Below, in pieces: positions 54,411 through 63,447 of a DNA stretch of 64,000 nt. The position numbers and the translations under genes are program-made. The notes beneath the pieces are model-generated. The model saw only the letters and a list, made by a program, of their open reading frames with translations, did not search any database and was not told the origin of the DNA. The stretch covers positions 62,001 to 126,000 of the forward strand of contig NZ_JAIVFS010000012.1 of assembly GCF_020829645.1 (NCBI RefSeq). Reading direction: 5' to 3'. Source of the stretch: Nostoc mirabile CHAB5784 (lineage in GTDB: Bacteria > Cyanobacteriota > Cyanobacteriia > Cyanobacteriales > Nostocaceae). Within the stretch, counting starts at the first letter, position 1. Every line of letters begins with the position of its first letter.

Positions 54411-54625
54411 ATAGCGTTGTTGCAAAAGTACTTAAAAGTGCCAACATTACTTTTAACAACAATGAAAACCCCATTAGCTTATCTACAACTGGCTTTGAGA
54501 AATTTATCTTTATAGAACTAGCTATCCAGTTTAAAAATTTTACAAAGTTTAGTGTATAAGCTTTCTTACTTGCTGCATCCTGCTGACTTACTTAGTCATC
54601 GCATATTCTTTTTTTGCTTTGACTA

Positions 54626-56398
54626 CTACGCTTTTTTATTTACTTGTAACCAAATTTCTAAACTAGCAAGTAACCACAGCTTGACACCATAACGACTCCA
54701 AGTATCTCCCTGATAGTTTAACCAATTGCAAATTGGCAACTGGTTTAAGTAAGGAGTAATAGCTGCATTCCGATTAAGCAATAAATCTCTGGCTTCTTGC
54801 TGCCAATATTTCCGAAATCCTAACTGCACCGGCACCATCATGCCACTTTTGGGACGATGAATAATTGTATCTGGTAAAATATCTGCGGTCGAAGACGTAC
54901 CGTAGGTAATCGCTTGCTTTAAAACTGCTTTTTCTTCCACTCCAGAAAGCTTATAATTTGGAGGAATTTCCATGCTTAAATCTACTACTCGTTGGTCAAA
55001 CAGGGGAGAACGACCTTGCAAAAGGGCTGCTTGAGTCAAGTTACTGACTTTCGTCAGAATTTGGTCAGCGCCTTTAAATTTGATGTTCATTGCCATCAAA
55101 CGATTGAGATAGCTAGCTTGAGAAGATAAATCTTCTTCAAAAACCCAAGGCGCGGTTTGTACTGCTGTCCAAACTTCTGGTTTTAAAAGTTGCGGTAAGT
55201 CAACAGCGCACTTTTGAAAGGAAATTAAATAAGCTTGCAATGCATCCTGATTGGTGACAGAGCGATATAAACTATTGATTAGCATTGGCTGATTTTTTGG
55301 CCCACCAAAACAGGGGTCGCCACCTTCACCATTTAAAACTACTTCTACGCTTTCTCTCGCCAGTCGTCCCAGCAAAAGGTTGGGAACAGTCAGTGGGTCG
55401 CCAATGGGGTCATCTAAATAGGCCATTGTTTCCGGTAGACGTGACCACATATCCTTAAAAGTAATTTCTAAAATGTGGTGCTGCGTCTGGCAATGGGATG
55501 CAACGAGATTGGAAAATTCTAACTCATTGGGACATTCGGAACCAAAATGAATCGAGAAGGTGTGAACTGGTGCTTTGTGGAATTTTGCGACTAAAGCAGT
55601 GATAGCGCTAGAGTCTAAACCGCCAGAAAGAAAAACGCCGACGGGTTCATTTGCTGGTGGTAAATATTCTTGAACAACTTGGTCTAGGAGTTCTCGCAAG
55701 CGATCGCCATGCCATGCTAAGGGCTGATCTATTGCTATAATCTGTTCTTGAAGCTGCCAATAAGCTTCAATTTTGTGGTCGGGAAATTCTAAAACAGTTC
55801 CAGGTCGAAGTTCCCGCACCTGTTCCCAAAGCGTTCGTTCCCCTGGAACAAAGGCACAACAAAGATAATCTCGCAACGCCACCAAATCTAAATCGGATGA
55901 ACGATGGGGTGATAAAGTTCTCAGTTGAGGCGCAATCCAACGAACCGAACCAGTGGTAGTGTAATAGAGGGTACGAACACCGATGCGATCGCGAACTAAC
56001 CGCAATACCTGTTTTTCTCTATCCCAAACCACTAACGCAAACATCCCCACAAGTTGCCTAAGACATTCATTGCTCCATCGTTCCCAAAGATTGGCAACCA
56101 GTTGCAGAGAACTTCCTTTAAAGCTATCCAGTTCAATTCCCAACTTTTGCAGCAACTGCACTCGGTTAGTTAACCAAACATCACCAACAACGACAAATCG
56201 TCCTCCGGAACTGATTGCTAATTTTTCCGTTTGAAATCCCGAAGCTGTGCGTGGGAGAATTACAGAAACTTTTTCATCTCGCCAAGCGATATCTTGATGA
56301 TTTTCATCAATTGTTCCCCATGCTACGCGCCAGGTTGGGTCAGTCTTAATAAATTCGATTTTAGGAGATTTACGATTTTTAAATGCATCAAATAGCAT
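54626..56398 (-). CDS. Asparagine-synthetase-like protein without glutaminase Cys
   Basis: A 590-residue protein; I chose the ATG at 56398 (MLFDAFKNRKSPKIEF) over a longer frame. The N-terminal domain has the class II glutaminase fold (FVVVGDVWLTNRVQLLQKLG, RLVRDRIGVRTLYYTTTG), but there is no Cys at position 2. The synthetase domain is complete: PVGVFLSGGLDSSAITALVA (PP-loop), VVLNGEGGDPCFGG and HRPKSGMMVPVQLGF. This architecture is shared by asparagine synthetase B, lasso-peptide cyclases and beta-lactam synthetases. No precursor peptide or PqqD-like partner is visible next to it. Amide bond formation with ammonia or another amine is the safest guess. Preceded by unrelated intergenic DNA; followed by MITEs. 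Confidence 0.8.
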   Translation of the reverse strand: MLFDAFKNRKSPKIEFIKTDPTWRVAWGTIDENHQDIAWRDEKVSVILPRTASGFQTEKLAISSGGRFVVVGDVWLTNRVQLLQKLGIELDSFKGSSLQLVANLWERWSNECLRQLVGMFALVVWDREKQVLRLVRDRIGVRTLYYTTTGSVRWIAPQLRTLSPHRSSDLDLVALRDYLCCAFVPGERTLWEQVRELRPGTVLEFPDHKIEAYWQLQEQIIAIDQPLAWHGDRLRELLDQVVQEYLPPANEPVGVFLSGGLDSSAITALVAKFHKAPVHTFSIHFGSECPNELEFSNLVASHCQTQHHILEITFKDMWSRLPETMAYLDDPIGDPLTVPNLLLGRLARESVEVVLNGEGGDPCFGGPKNQPMLINSLYRSVTNQDALQAYLISFQKCAVDLPQLLKPEVWTAVQTAPWVFEEDLSSQASYLNRLMAMNIKFKGADQILTKVSNLTQAALLQGRSPLFDQRVVDLSMEIPPNYKLSGVEEKAVLKQAITYGTSSTADILPDTIIHRPKSGMMVPVQLGFRKYWQQEARDLLLNRNAAITPYLNQLPICNWLNYQGDTWSRYGVKLWLLASLEIWLQVNKKA

Positions 56399-56608
56399 GG
56401 AAAGTTTTCCAAATTTATTATTTATACTTAATACCAGGAACAAGGGTCATAATAAGTAAGTCGGTGAGAATAATTTAAACTATATTAACTAATGTAAAAA
56501 ATATTGAAATTAGTTTGTAGTAAGGGCTTCAGCCCTCAAAGTAGGGCTAGAGCCGCTCACTACAAACCTTTAATTATTTACGTCGTCCTACTTAAACCAA
56601 GTAGATCA

Positions 56609-58360
56609 TCAACGGATATATGGACAAGGATATTTGAACCTGGTAAAAATTACGGACATATTTTCAGGCATCCTCTTTACAATAGTAATATCTTCGCCAG
56701 TTTTAAGGGCTTGAGCTAGTATCTCTGAAGCTTTCTGCTGTTGTCCCAGTTGTGCATAATGATTAGCAACTTCAGCCAATACTCCAACTCGTTCAGGTTG
56801 ATTTAGGATATTAAACTGAGCAATGCTTAAGGCTTTGTGTAACAATTGTGAGGCTTGATCTTTTGTTTCTGTTCTAGTAGCCTTGTTAACAAGTTTTATT
56901 AAGGGTTTAGCGATACAATCTCCGCAAAAATCATCATCTATAGACTCAATAATTTTAAATGCTTGTTCATATTGCCCTGCTGACGCAGCTTTCATGGCAA
57001 TTTGAGATAGTCCATTCATTTTGTCGGGGCGAACTTCATGAGGGTAATGGTTTCCAATAGATTTGATGTTCTTAATAGCTAGGTCATATTGAGATTGCTC
57101 TGCATCTTCAACCGCTACTGCAACTAATGCCCGAACTCTTTCAGGCGCCCCCAGCATTTTAGCAGCTTCCAAAGCTTGTTGATGAAATCCTATCTCCTCG
57201 TATTTAACAGCAATTTGACTGAATTGCTCAGTTTTCCAAGCATATTCATTAGTTTTAATCTGTTGAAAGGCTTGATTTAATATTTGTAAGGCTTTATTTT
57301 TTTGACCTATTTTTGCGTAACCAATGGCGATTTTGAACAATATTGGTATTTGTAAGGGTTTATTTTTTTGACCTAGTTTTGCGTAACCAATGGCGATTTC
57401 GGACAATATTGGTTTTGGTATATTATTAATCTGAATAAGCTGAACAGCCCCAAAACTACTGTCTAATATCTCTACAGCTTTATCTTGTTGTCCTATGTTT
57501 GCATAGCTAACAGCAATCTTGACTATGTTTTCAACTTGGTCGGAGATGTACTTATCAGATTGGGTAAGCTGAAGACATCGGTTTAATATTTGTTCAGATT
57601 TAGCTTTCTGTCCTAATTCTGTGTACTGACTAGCTACCTTAGCTAAAGCACTAACATTCTTAATTCTATTGGCAAGTTCAAAGGTTTGATCTAATAACGG
57701 CAAGGCTTTACTTCTAAGTTTTGTAGAGGTTGCCAACTCAGCAATCTTAGTTAATGCCTCTCCTGTCTTATCGGTATTCTCGTCAATCGAGCTAAGAAGT
57801 TGAAAAGCTTGGTCGTATAGCCCGACTTGGGCAGCTTCAACAGCAACTTCAGCTATAGCACTGTCTCTGTTTTCAAAATATCCAATTGCTTTATTATCGA
57901 GCAACTGGGTAACCTGAATGGCTTGGTTGAAGCGACCTGCTTCGGCAGCCTTGACTGCTGCTTCATTTAGCATTTGAGCAGCCCCACTTCCATGTTCAGC
58001 ACCTTCTTTCGCTATTTTAATAACTTGAAGAGCTTGAGCGGGTTGCCCAACTTCTGCATACTTGGCAGCTACTTTAAGCAGTGCAGAGCTTCTTCTTCCG
58101 GAGAAGGTATTAGTCTCCTTAATTTCCTTAGCATTCTTAAATGCTTGAGCTAATATTTTTGAGGATTTATCCTTTTGTCCCATCTGGGCATACGGAACAG
58201 CAACTATAGCCAATGTTCTGGCTTTAATTGACTGACCCTCACTTGGGTTATATGCTATATCGGGAAACAAACAGATTCCGCCTAAAATATGATTTACCAC
58301 TGCACATATTAAACCGATGGTAAAGAGTAATCCAATAATCGGTAAAAATTTTCGTTTCAT
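56609..58360 (-). CDS. Exported or membrane-anchored TPR-like repeat protein
   Basis: A 583-residue protein. The N-terminus (MKRKFLPIIGLLFTIGLICA) is an uncleaved signal anchor or signal peptide. The rest consists of about 13 helical hairpins with a repeated pattern A.IA..YA..GQ..KA..IL..A (for example IAVSYANIGQQDKAVEILDS, IAIGYAKIGQKNKALQILNQ), i.e. TPR-like solenoid repeats. Two adjacent repeats (about 57290-57430) are nearly identical in DNA (CCAATGGCGATTT and GTAACCAATGGCG blocks), which points to recent internal duplication. A protein-protein interaction scaffold facing the periplasm or lumen is likely; partner unknown. Confidence 0.8.
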   Translation of the reverse strand: MKRKFLPIIGLLFTIGLICAVVNHILGGICLFPDIAYNPSEGQSIKARTLAIVAVPYAQMGQKDKSSKILAQAFKNAKEIKETNTFSGRRSSALLKVAAKYAEVGQPAQALQVIKIAKEGAEHGSGAAQMLNEAAVKAAEAGRFNQAIQVTQLLDNKAIGYFENRDSAIAEVAVEAAQVGLYDQAFQLLSSIDENTDKTGEALTKIAELATSTKLRSKALPLLDQTFELANRIKNVSALAKVASQYTELGQKAKSEQILNRCLQLTQSDKYISDQVENIVKIAVSYANIGQQDKAVEILDSSFGAVQLIQINNIPKPILSEIAIGYAKLGQKNKPLQIPILFKIAIGYAKIGQKNKALQILNQAFQQIKTNEYAWKTEQFSQIAVKYEEIGFHQQALEAAKMLGAPERVRALVAVAVEDAEQSQYDLAIKNIKSIGNHYPHEVRPDKMNGLSQIAMKAASAGQYEQAFKIIESIDDDFCGDCIAKPLIKLVNKATRTETKDQASQLLHKALSIAQFNILNQPERVGVLAEVANHYAQLGQQQKASEILAQALKTGEDITIVKRMPENMSVIFTRFKYPCPYIR

Positions 58361-58460
58361 GGCCAGTTGATTTAGTGCTGAGACAGAAAAATTACAGACT
58401 AACCATATAATAACTGTATATAGGGGTTCTCGGTTGGGTGCAATACAAGTCTATTTCATT

Positions 58461-58572
58461 CTAGTAGCGTGTCAAGGCTAAAATGTTGCAATAAATTAGC
58501 GCTAAAAACATTGAATTTAAAAGTTCAAAGCCCATTTTATAATGCACAACTTTAGCCTTGACACGCTACTAG
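58461..58572. repeat. Family E inverted-repeat element, copy 1
   Basis: A 112-bp element with ends CTAGTAGCGTGTCAAGGCTA and its near-exact complement (TAGCCTTGACACGCTACTAG). It shares its terminal CTAG with the next element. Confidence 0.85.
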
Positions 58573-58704
58573 TAGCGTGACAAGCCTTAAATAGTGCATA
58601 CAATTTAACTCTTGTGGGGTGGGCATCTTGCCCGCCCGGACGGGCTAGAAGCCCGTCCCACAAGAAAACCATAATGCAACATTTTAGCCTTGTCACGCCA
58701 CTAG
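58569..58704. repeat. Family E inverted-repeat element, copy 2 (tandem)
   Basis: A 136-bp element with ends CTAGTAGCGTGACAAGCC and TTAGCCTTGTCACGCCACTAG-type complement. The interior carries a GTGGGCATCTTGCCCGCCC palindrome and GACGGGCTAGAAGCCCGTC. It overlaps copy 1 at CTAG (58569-58572). Confidence 0.82.
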
Positions 58705-58796
58705 CGATCGCCTAAGAAACCGCAGAGACGCTGAGGCCGCAGAGGGAGAGGAAAGAGGGATAATTCCGATACAAACGGATTTGATATCATCACTCC

Positions 58797-58929
58797 CAAT
58801 ACGGTTCGGATAAGATCCCCCCGCCTGCGGCGACCCCCTTAAAAAGGGGGTAATTAGAAGAAAAAGCCCCCTTTTTAAGGGGGGTTGGGGGGATCTTCGA
58901 GAGACAAACATGTTAACCGAACCGTATTG
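58797..58929. mobile_element. Family A MITE-like element, no target duplication
   Basis: A 133-bp element with ends CAATACGGTTCGGATAAG and TTAACCGAACCGTATTG, inner C-rich/G-rich hairpins almost the same as at 7460-7594. The flanks TCATCACTCC and TTAGAGCGAT do not match, so recombination may have altered one side. Confidence 0.85.
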
Positions 58930-58954
58930 TTAGAGCGATCGCTATATGTGAAGC

Positions 58955-61480
58955 TCAAAACACGATAATCGCCCACATACTAACTCCCAAGGCGATCGCT
59001 GCTAGGTGTTGTAGCATGAGCGATCGCACTGGTTGCTTGGCAATCTTTTGCGTTAATAACATAGTCAGCAACACTGATAAAATTATCGTTGCACCTTGCA
59101 AAAAGGCAATCACAGCCGGGTGAGCAACCAATATTGGCAATTGTTCACCACTAAGACCAAGAGTAGCAAAGGTTACGGGTAAAATCCGTCCGCCTTCGCC
59201 TAAGCCCAAACGCAGATAGTGAGCCAAGTTTCCGCCTAACACTAATGGTAGGTAGCTATATGCAAGTTCTACAAATGATCGAGGCTTTCGGTTAAAGTTG
59301 AACACTTGCAGCAAGCCATAAGCCCCAAAGGTAAAAATCGCTGGAATAATTAACACTAGCAGCGATAATCCCAAGTGCTGCCAAAACTGAGTTAAATCCA
59401 GTTGTAACCCCAACCAAGATTGCAATTCTGGCAAGCGATGCAGATATATCCCACCCAACAGCAAAAACAATAATGCTACTTCATAGGTGCGGGGTACATG
59501 AGTTGTCCACAGTTCAATTCCAGGGGGACGCAAGTTGAACTCAACGGAACGATGGGGACAGGCTTTCAGGCAAGTCATGCACAGTACGCAATCTCTGTTA
59601 TCTTCTAATTGCGCTGGGTGGGAATATAAAGGACATCCATTAGTTTCCATCCCTTCGCCCTTTTGTGGCCCACCTTTATAGCACTGATACGTGGTGCAAC
59701 TAGCAGAACAAATACCTTGCTGTGCCCGAAGTTCCGTCATTGAGAGTTTGGCAAATAAACCATTCATCCCGCCAATGGGACAGAGATAACGACACCAAAA
59801 TCTCCGCTCAAAAATCGCAGAGAAAATCATCGCCCCAGCCGTAATTAACAGTAGCAAACAAGCGCTGAGGTAGGCGGTATTTTCTAAATGCCAGAGTTCT
59901 TCCCATAAGAAAATTAGGGTGAACAAACCAAACATGAACCATCCGCCCCATTTTTCAGCTTGCTGTCTGGGCCAGCGCTTGAGTTGTCGAGGCCACAGCC
60001 AGAGAGATAACTTTTGGGTAATTTCCCCGTAAATCATGAAGGGACAAACAGAACACCAGATACGCCCCAAAAAGGGAAAGAGAAATAAGAAGAAAGGCCA
60101 CCACCAAGCCCAAAATAGATTTAAAACGAAATTGCGATCGCGGGTTTGCGGCCCAATAAATAACACTGCAACTATAATTGCAAAAGCCGTTGCAGTAAAA
60201 CCATAGTTAATGCGATCGGGCCACCAGGGACTACGTAAAAACTGCCGCAAACGAGGATAGGCATTTAACAGATTCACCCGAAATCGTTTTTTCTTCGTTT
60301 CGGCTGGCCAGAAAATTTCTTCTGTTAATTCATTAGCACCCTCCGCTTGCGCGATCGCTCTTTCTACCAGATTTTTTAATTCCTTGAGATTGCCAGGAAA
60401 ATCATAAGACTGGAGGCGACGCAAAGCTTCTGGGGTGATGCGCGGTTTCGGAACGCCTCTAGCCCGAATGTAGAGACTAGTATAATATTCAACCTGTGCC
60501 TGAATATCAGCTTTCCGCACCCGTAGCGGTGGTACTTTAATAATGTGACCAATACAGCGTTCAATTGTCGGCTGAGTTTTTTCTGAAACAATCAGAATTC
60601 TGGCTTTACTGGCACGAGGTTCAGGTGCTGCTTCTCCTGAACGAGTCACGGGGGTATATGTGCCAGTTTTGAGCAACTTCGTCACCGAAGGTAATAATTC
60701 TTCGGGCAATTCTTGGATGTTGTTGAGAACTAAAGTACCTTCTCCCAACCATTCCAAAAGTCCTGGTTTACCACCAGCGCGACCAAATAAATCTGCACCG
60801 CTCGTTTGCAGAATACCGCAATTTACTTTAATAATTGGTTCTCGTCGTTTTGGAGAACCAAAGTGGATGAGGGCTGCTATATTGTCTTTTTCTAACCCTG
60901 GTTCTCCAAAAATATCCACAGATTTGCGGTCAGCCGCCGCTTCTCGAATTTGCTCGCGCAGCCTTACAGCATAGCGACTTATACCGACAATTCCCCGTTG
61001 CGCTTTGGTAACTAAATATGGTCGCAAAGCTACGGAACGTTCTTGTTCATAGCCAAGTGCAGATGTAGCCTGAGCTAATTCTTGAGCCAATTGACGCGAA
61101 AAAGCCTGAGCAATTTCCGGGTATTGGTTAACTAAAGGGCGAAATTTCTCACCAGGCACAACCCACAAATGACATTCGGTTACCGTAGTAATTGTGAATG
61201 GAGTTAATTCATCCAACAGCAATTCTTTGAGTTCAATCACTGCTCCGGGGAGGAATCCACAAGCTAAGGCTGGGTTGGTTTGATTGGTGCTATTGCTTTC
61301 GAGTTGACCTTCTACAAGAATATAAAGGGCTTCTGGAGGAGTGCCTTCGCTAACTAAGTCAGTTTCGGCTGGTATAACTTGTTCTTCAATTACTTGAGCG
61401 ATCGCATTTAACACTTCGGGCGAGAGAATTCCTAAACTCGTCCGTTCTTGTAGCCATGTAACCGTTTCTGGAGATGTCAT
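58955..61480 (-). CDS. Membrane Fe-S protein fused to cNMP-binding and degenerate sigma-54-type AAA+ domains
   Basis: An 841-residue protein. Residues ~10-140: cyclic-nucleotide-binding fold (VIPAETDLVSEGTPPEALYI, LVEGQLE). Residues ~165-395: AAA+ domain of the sigma-54 activator type (IIKVNCGILQTSGADLFGRA, KVPPLRVRKADI, DFPGNLKELKNLVERAI), but Walker A reads GEPGLEKDN, Walker B GTLVLNNIQELP and the GAFTGA loop is gone, so it should not hydrolyse ATP or contact sigma-54. Residues ~430-841: NosR/NapH/CcoG-like membrane domain with several spans and cysteine motifs IWCSVCPF, FWCRYLCPIGG, CSASCTTYQC and CVLCMTCLKACP, indicating at least two Fe-S clusters. Cyanobacteria lack sigma-54. A redox sensor or electron-transfer protein regulated by a ligand is likely. 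Confidence 0.88.
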   Translation of the reverse strand: MTSPETVTWLQERTSLGILSPEVLNAIAQVIEEQVIPAETDLVSEGTPPEALYILVEGQLESNSTNQTNPALACGFLPGAVIELKELLLDELTPFTITTVTECHLWVVPGEKFRPLVNQYPEIAQAFSRQLAQELAQATSALGYEQERSVALRPYLVTKAQRGIVGISRYAVRLREQIREAAADRKSVDIFGEPGLEKDNIAALIHFGSPKRREPIIKVNCGILQTSGADLFGRAGGKPGLLEWLGEGTLVLNNIQELPEELLPSVTKLLKTGTYTPVTRSGEAAPEPRASKARILIVSEKTQPTIERCIGHIIKVPPLRVRKADIQAQVEYYTSLYIRARGVPKPRITPEALRRLQSYDFPGNLKELKNLVERAIAQAEGANELTEEIFWPAETKKKRFRVNLLNAYPRLRQFLRSPWWPDRINYGFTATAFAIIVAVLFIGPQTRDRNFVLNLFWAWWWPFFLFLFPFLGRIWCSVCPFMIYGEITQKLSLWLWPRQLKRWPRQQAEKWGGWFMFGLFTLIFLWEELWHLENTAYLSACLLLLITAGAMIFSAIFERRFWCRYLCPIGGMNGLFAKLSMTELRAQQGICSASCTTYQCYKGGPQKGEGMETNGCPLYSHPAQLEDNRDCVLCMTCLKACPHRSVEFNLRPPGIELWTTHVPRTYEVALLFLLLGGIYLHRLPELQSWLGLQLDLTQFWQHLGLSLLVLIIPAIFTFGAYGLLQVFNFNRKPRSFVELAYSYLPLVLGGNLAHYLRLGLGEGGRILPVTFATLGLSGEQLPILVAHPAVIAFLQGATIILSVLLTMLLTQKIAKQPVRSLMLQHLAAIALGVSMWAIIVF

Positions 61481-61891
61481 ATTAATTTCTCCGTATAGGC
61501 TGCTGTATAAGAAGATTATCCCGTAAAAGGGACTGGGGACTGGGGATTAGGGATTGGGGACTGGGTGTAAAACCCTTAAAATTATGGTGGTTGCTCATTA
61601 CCCACCACCAAATTGAAAATTTGGTGGGGGTCTTAAACCCAATTATTCAGACGCGACTCGAAAATACTCGCTCATAGCGTTGCCATGCCGAAGGCGTTGC
61701 CTCTCGAAGAGAAGGCTTTACGCTGCGCTATCGCGGACTCGAAGGAGCGCTGCGCTATCCACCAGTCGTACAGAATACCTAACATGAATTCTGACGACTG
61801 ACGCATGTATTCTGTTCGATAAATAAATTTAGGGACTTGTATCATGAGTCTGTTTAGGTCAAAATATCTCAGTGTGCCGACGCATGACAAC
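61481..61891. other. Repeat-rich intergenic region
   Basis: G-rich tandem GGGGACTGGG/GGGGATTAGGG (61530-61567) and palindromic CGAAGGAGCGCTGCGCTATCC-type units shorter than a gene (61670-61760). Short minus-strand frames here are repeat translations. No gene seen. Confidence 0.55.
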
Positions 61892-62020
61892 TTATCGGAA
61901 ATTAAAGGGTTTAAGACCCCTATGTCTACACGTAGCGCAGTTTCAGTTGGGGTTTAAATCCCCATCTGAAAATGTCTAAAATGTTTGAATGCGTGAATGC
62001 GTGAATGCGTGAATTGTTAA
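61892..62020. repeat. ~128-bp dispersed repeat, copy 2 (inverted)
   Basis: The complement matches 31281-31408. It contains four GAATGCGT units (61987-62013) in place of the ATTCAAA variants of copy 1. Downstream 62021-62201 has no clear gene and probably includes the pfkA promoter. Confidence 0.8.
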
Positions 62021-62201
62021 ATTATGTTTGTCCGTATACCCATGATTCTGTGTTGGAGTAATCCGCCGCCACCGCTTCAGTGAATCCCCAGTAAATTTTT
62101 CAGAGCGATGGCGCTGATCTTGCTTCCAGGTTTCGTACTCACTTAGAAATAGATTCAGCTCTTCTACCTTGGTCAATAGTCGATTATATATTTGGATCAA
62201 A

Positions 62202-63299
62202 ATGTCAATAAAAAATATGGGAGAACCCAAACGCATTGGAATTCTTACCAGTGGAGGTGATTGTTCTGGCTTAAATGCTGTGATTAGAGCTGTAGTGAAT
62301 TGTGCTGTGGATACTTACGGCTGGGAGGTTTTGGGAATTCGTCAAGCGACTCTCGGATTAATGGCGCGTCCCCCACAATTCACAAAGCTGGAAGTTGATC
62401 AAGTTGACTCGCTGTTAACTGCGGGTGGCACAATGTTGGGGACAACCAATAAAGGCGACCCTTTTGCTTTTCCAATGGCGGATGGGGGTGTAAGCGATCG
62501 CTCCGAAGAAATCATTGCAGGTTATCATGAGCTAGGTTTAGACGCTTTGATTGGTATTGGCGGTGATGGTAGCTTGGCAATTCTCCGTCGCCTCGCACAA
62601 CAAGGTGGCATTAATCTAGTAGGTATTCCCAAAACCATTGATAACGATATTGGTGTTACCGAACACGCCATCGGGTTTGATACAGCAGTCAATATTGCCA
62701 CGGAAGCATTAGATAGGTTGCATTTTACTGCTGCAAGTCATAGCCGAGTCATGATTTTGGAAGTAATGGGGCGTGATGCAGGACACATAGCAATAGCTGC
62801 GGGAATTGCGGGGGGAGCAAATGTAATTTTAATTCCCGAAATCCCTTACACAGTTGAGCATATTTGTCACAAAATTAAAGAACGCCAAGAGAAAGGCAAA
62901 AACTATTGTTTGATTATTGTTTCCGAAGCGGTTCGTACCCACGATGGGGAAAATGTGACGATTACAAATCGATTAGGTCAATCTCGATACGGTGGAATTG
63001 GCGAATACTTAGCAGATAAAATTATTGAACACATTGGTGTAGAAACGCGAGTCACAGTTTTAGGACACATTCAACGGGGTGGAACTGCTTCACCACTAGA
63101 TAGATTAGTTGCAACTGCTTTTGGCGTTGCGGCAGTTAATCTAATTGCAGAAGGTAAATACGATCGCATGGTGACTTGGCAAAATCGCCAAGTATTAAGT
63201 GTACCAATTACAGAAGCGATCGCTCAATATAGCGCCGTCGATCCCAATGGTACTTTAGTTAAAACCGCTCGTGGTATGGGTATTTATTTGGGAGACTAA
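62202..63299 (+). CDS. pfkA: ATP-dependent 6-phosphofructokinase
   Basis: A 365-residue protein from ATG 62202 (GGA at 62194 upstream); an ATG at 62217 is an alternative, and a GTG at 62169 is too far upstream. The glycine-rich RIGILTSGGDCSGLNAVIRA start, IGIGGDGSLAI (Gly rather than Asp after GGD points to ATP, not PPi, as phosphoryl donor), the catalytic GIPKTIDNDI, MGRDAGHIA and the C-terminal VLGHIQRGGTASPLDR define the enzyme. It phosphorylates fructose 6-phosphate in glycolysis. Cyanobacteria often have two Pfk paralogues; only one is seen here. Tandem repeats follow the stop. Confidence 0.94.
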   Translation: MSIKNMGEPKRIGILTSGGDCSGLNAVIRAVVNCAVDTYGWEVLGIRQATLGLMARPPQFTKLEVDQVDSLLTAGGTMLGTTNKGDPFAFPMADGGVSDRSEEIIAGYHELGLDALIGIGGDGSLAILRRLAQQGGINLVGIPKTIDNDIGVTEHAIGFDTAVNIATEALDRLHFTAASHSRVMILEVMGRDAGHIAIAAGIAGGANVILIPEIPYTVEHICHKIKERQEKGKNYCLIIVSEAVRTHDGENVTITNRLGQSRYGGIGEYLADKIIEHIGVETRVTVLGHIQRGGTASPLDRLVATAFGVAAVNLIAEGKYDRMVTWQNRQVLSVPITEAIAQYSAVDPNGTLVKTARGMGIYLGD

Positions 63300-63354
63300 A
63301 TTTAGTGCAGAGTGAGGAGTGAGGAGTGAGGAATTAAAAAACTCATAACTCTTG

Positions 63355-63447
63355 TACAGACGCGATTAATCGCGTCTCTGCTCCTAAGACGCGATTAATC
63401 GCGTCTCTGCTCCTAAGACGCGATTAATCGCGTCTCTGCTCCTGATT
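63355..63447. repeat. Tandem GACGCGATTAATCGCGTC hairpins (three units)
   Basis: Three copies of an about 30-bp unit made of the perfect palindrome GACGCGATTAATCGCGTC followed by TCTGCTCCTAA. It sits between the converging pfkA and aspartoacylase-family genes and could serve both as a terminator-like structure; the last unit overlaps the 3' end of the latter. Confidence 0.9.

Noticed and set aside
58693..58911. 72-codon minus-strand frame with PQPPLKRGLFLLITPFLRG
   Set aside because: Translation of the family A element; similar frames occur at every C-rich/G-rich palindrome.
61672..62236. Minus-strand frames upstream of pfkA
   Set aside because: The first is repeat-derived. The second overlaps the pfkA start and the dispersed repeat; part of it (NLFLSEYETWKQDQRHRSEK) has some coding character, but there is no clear start or family.
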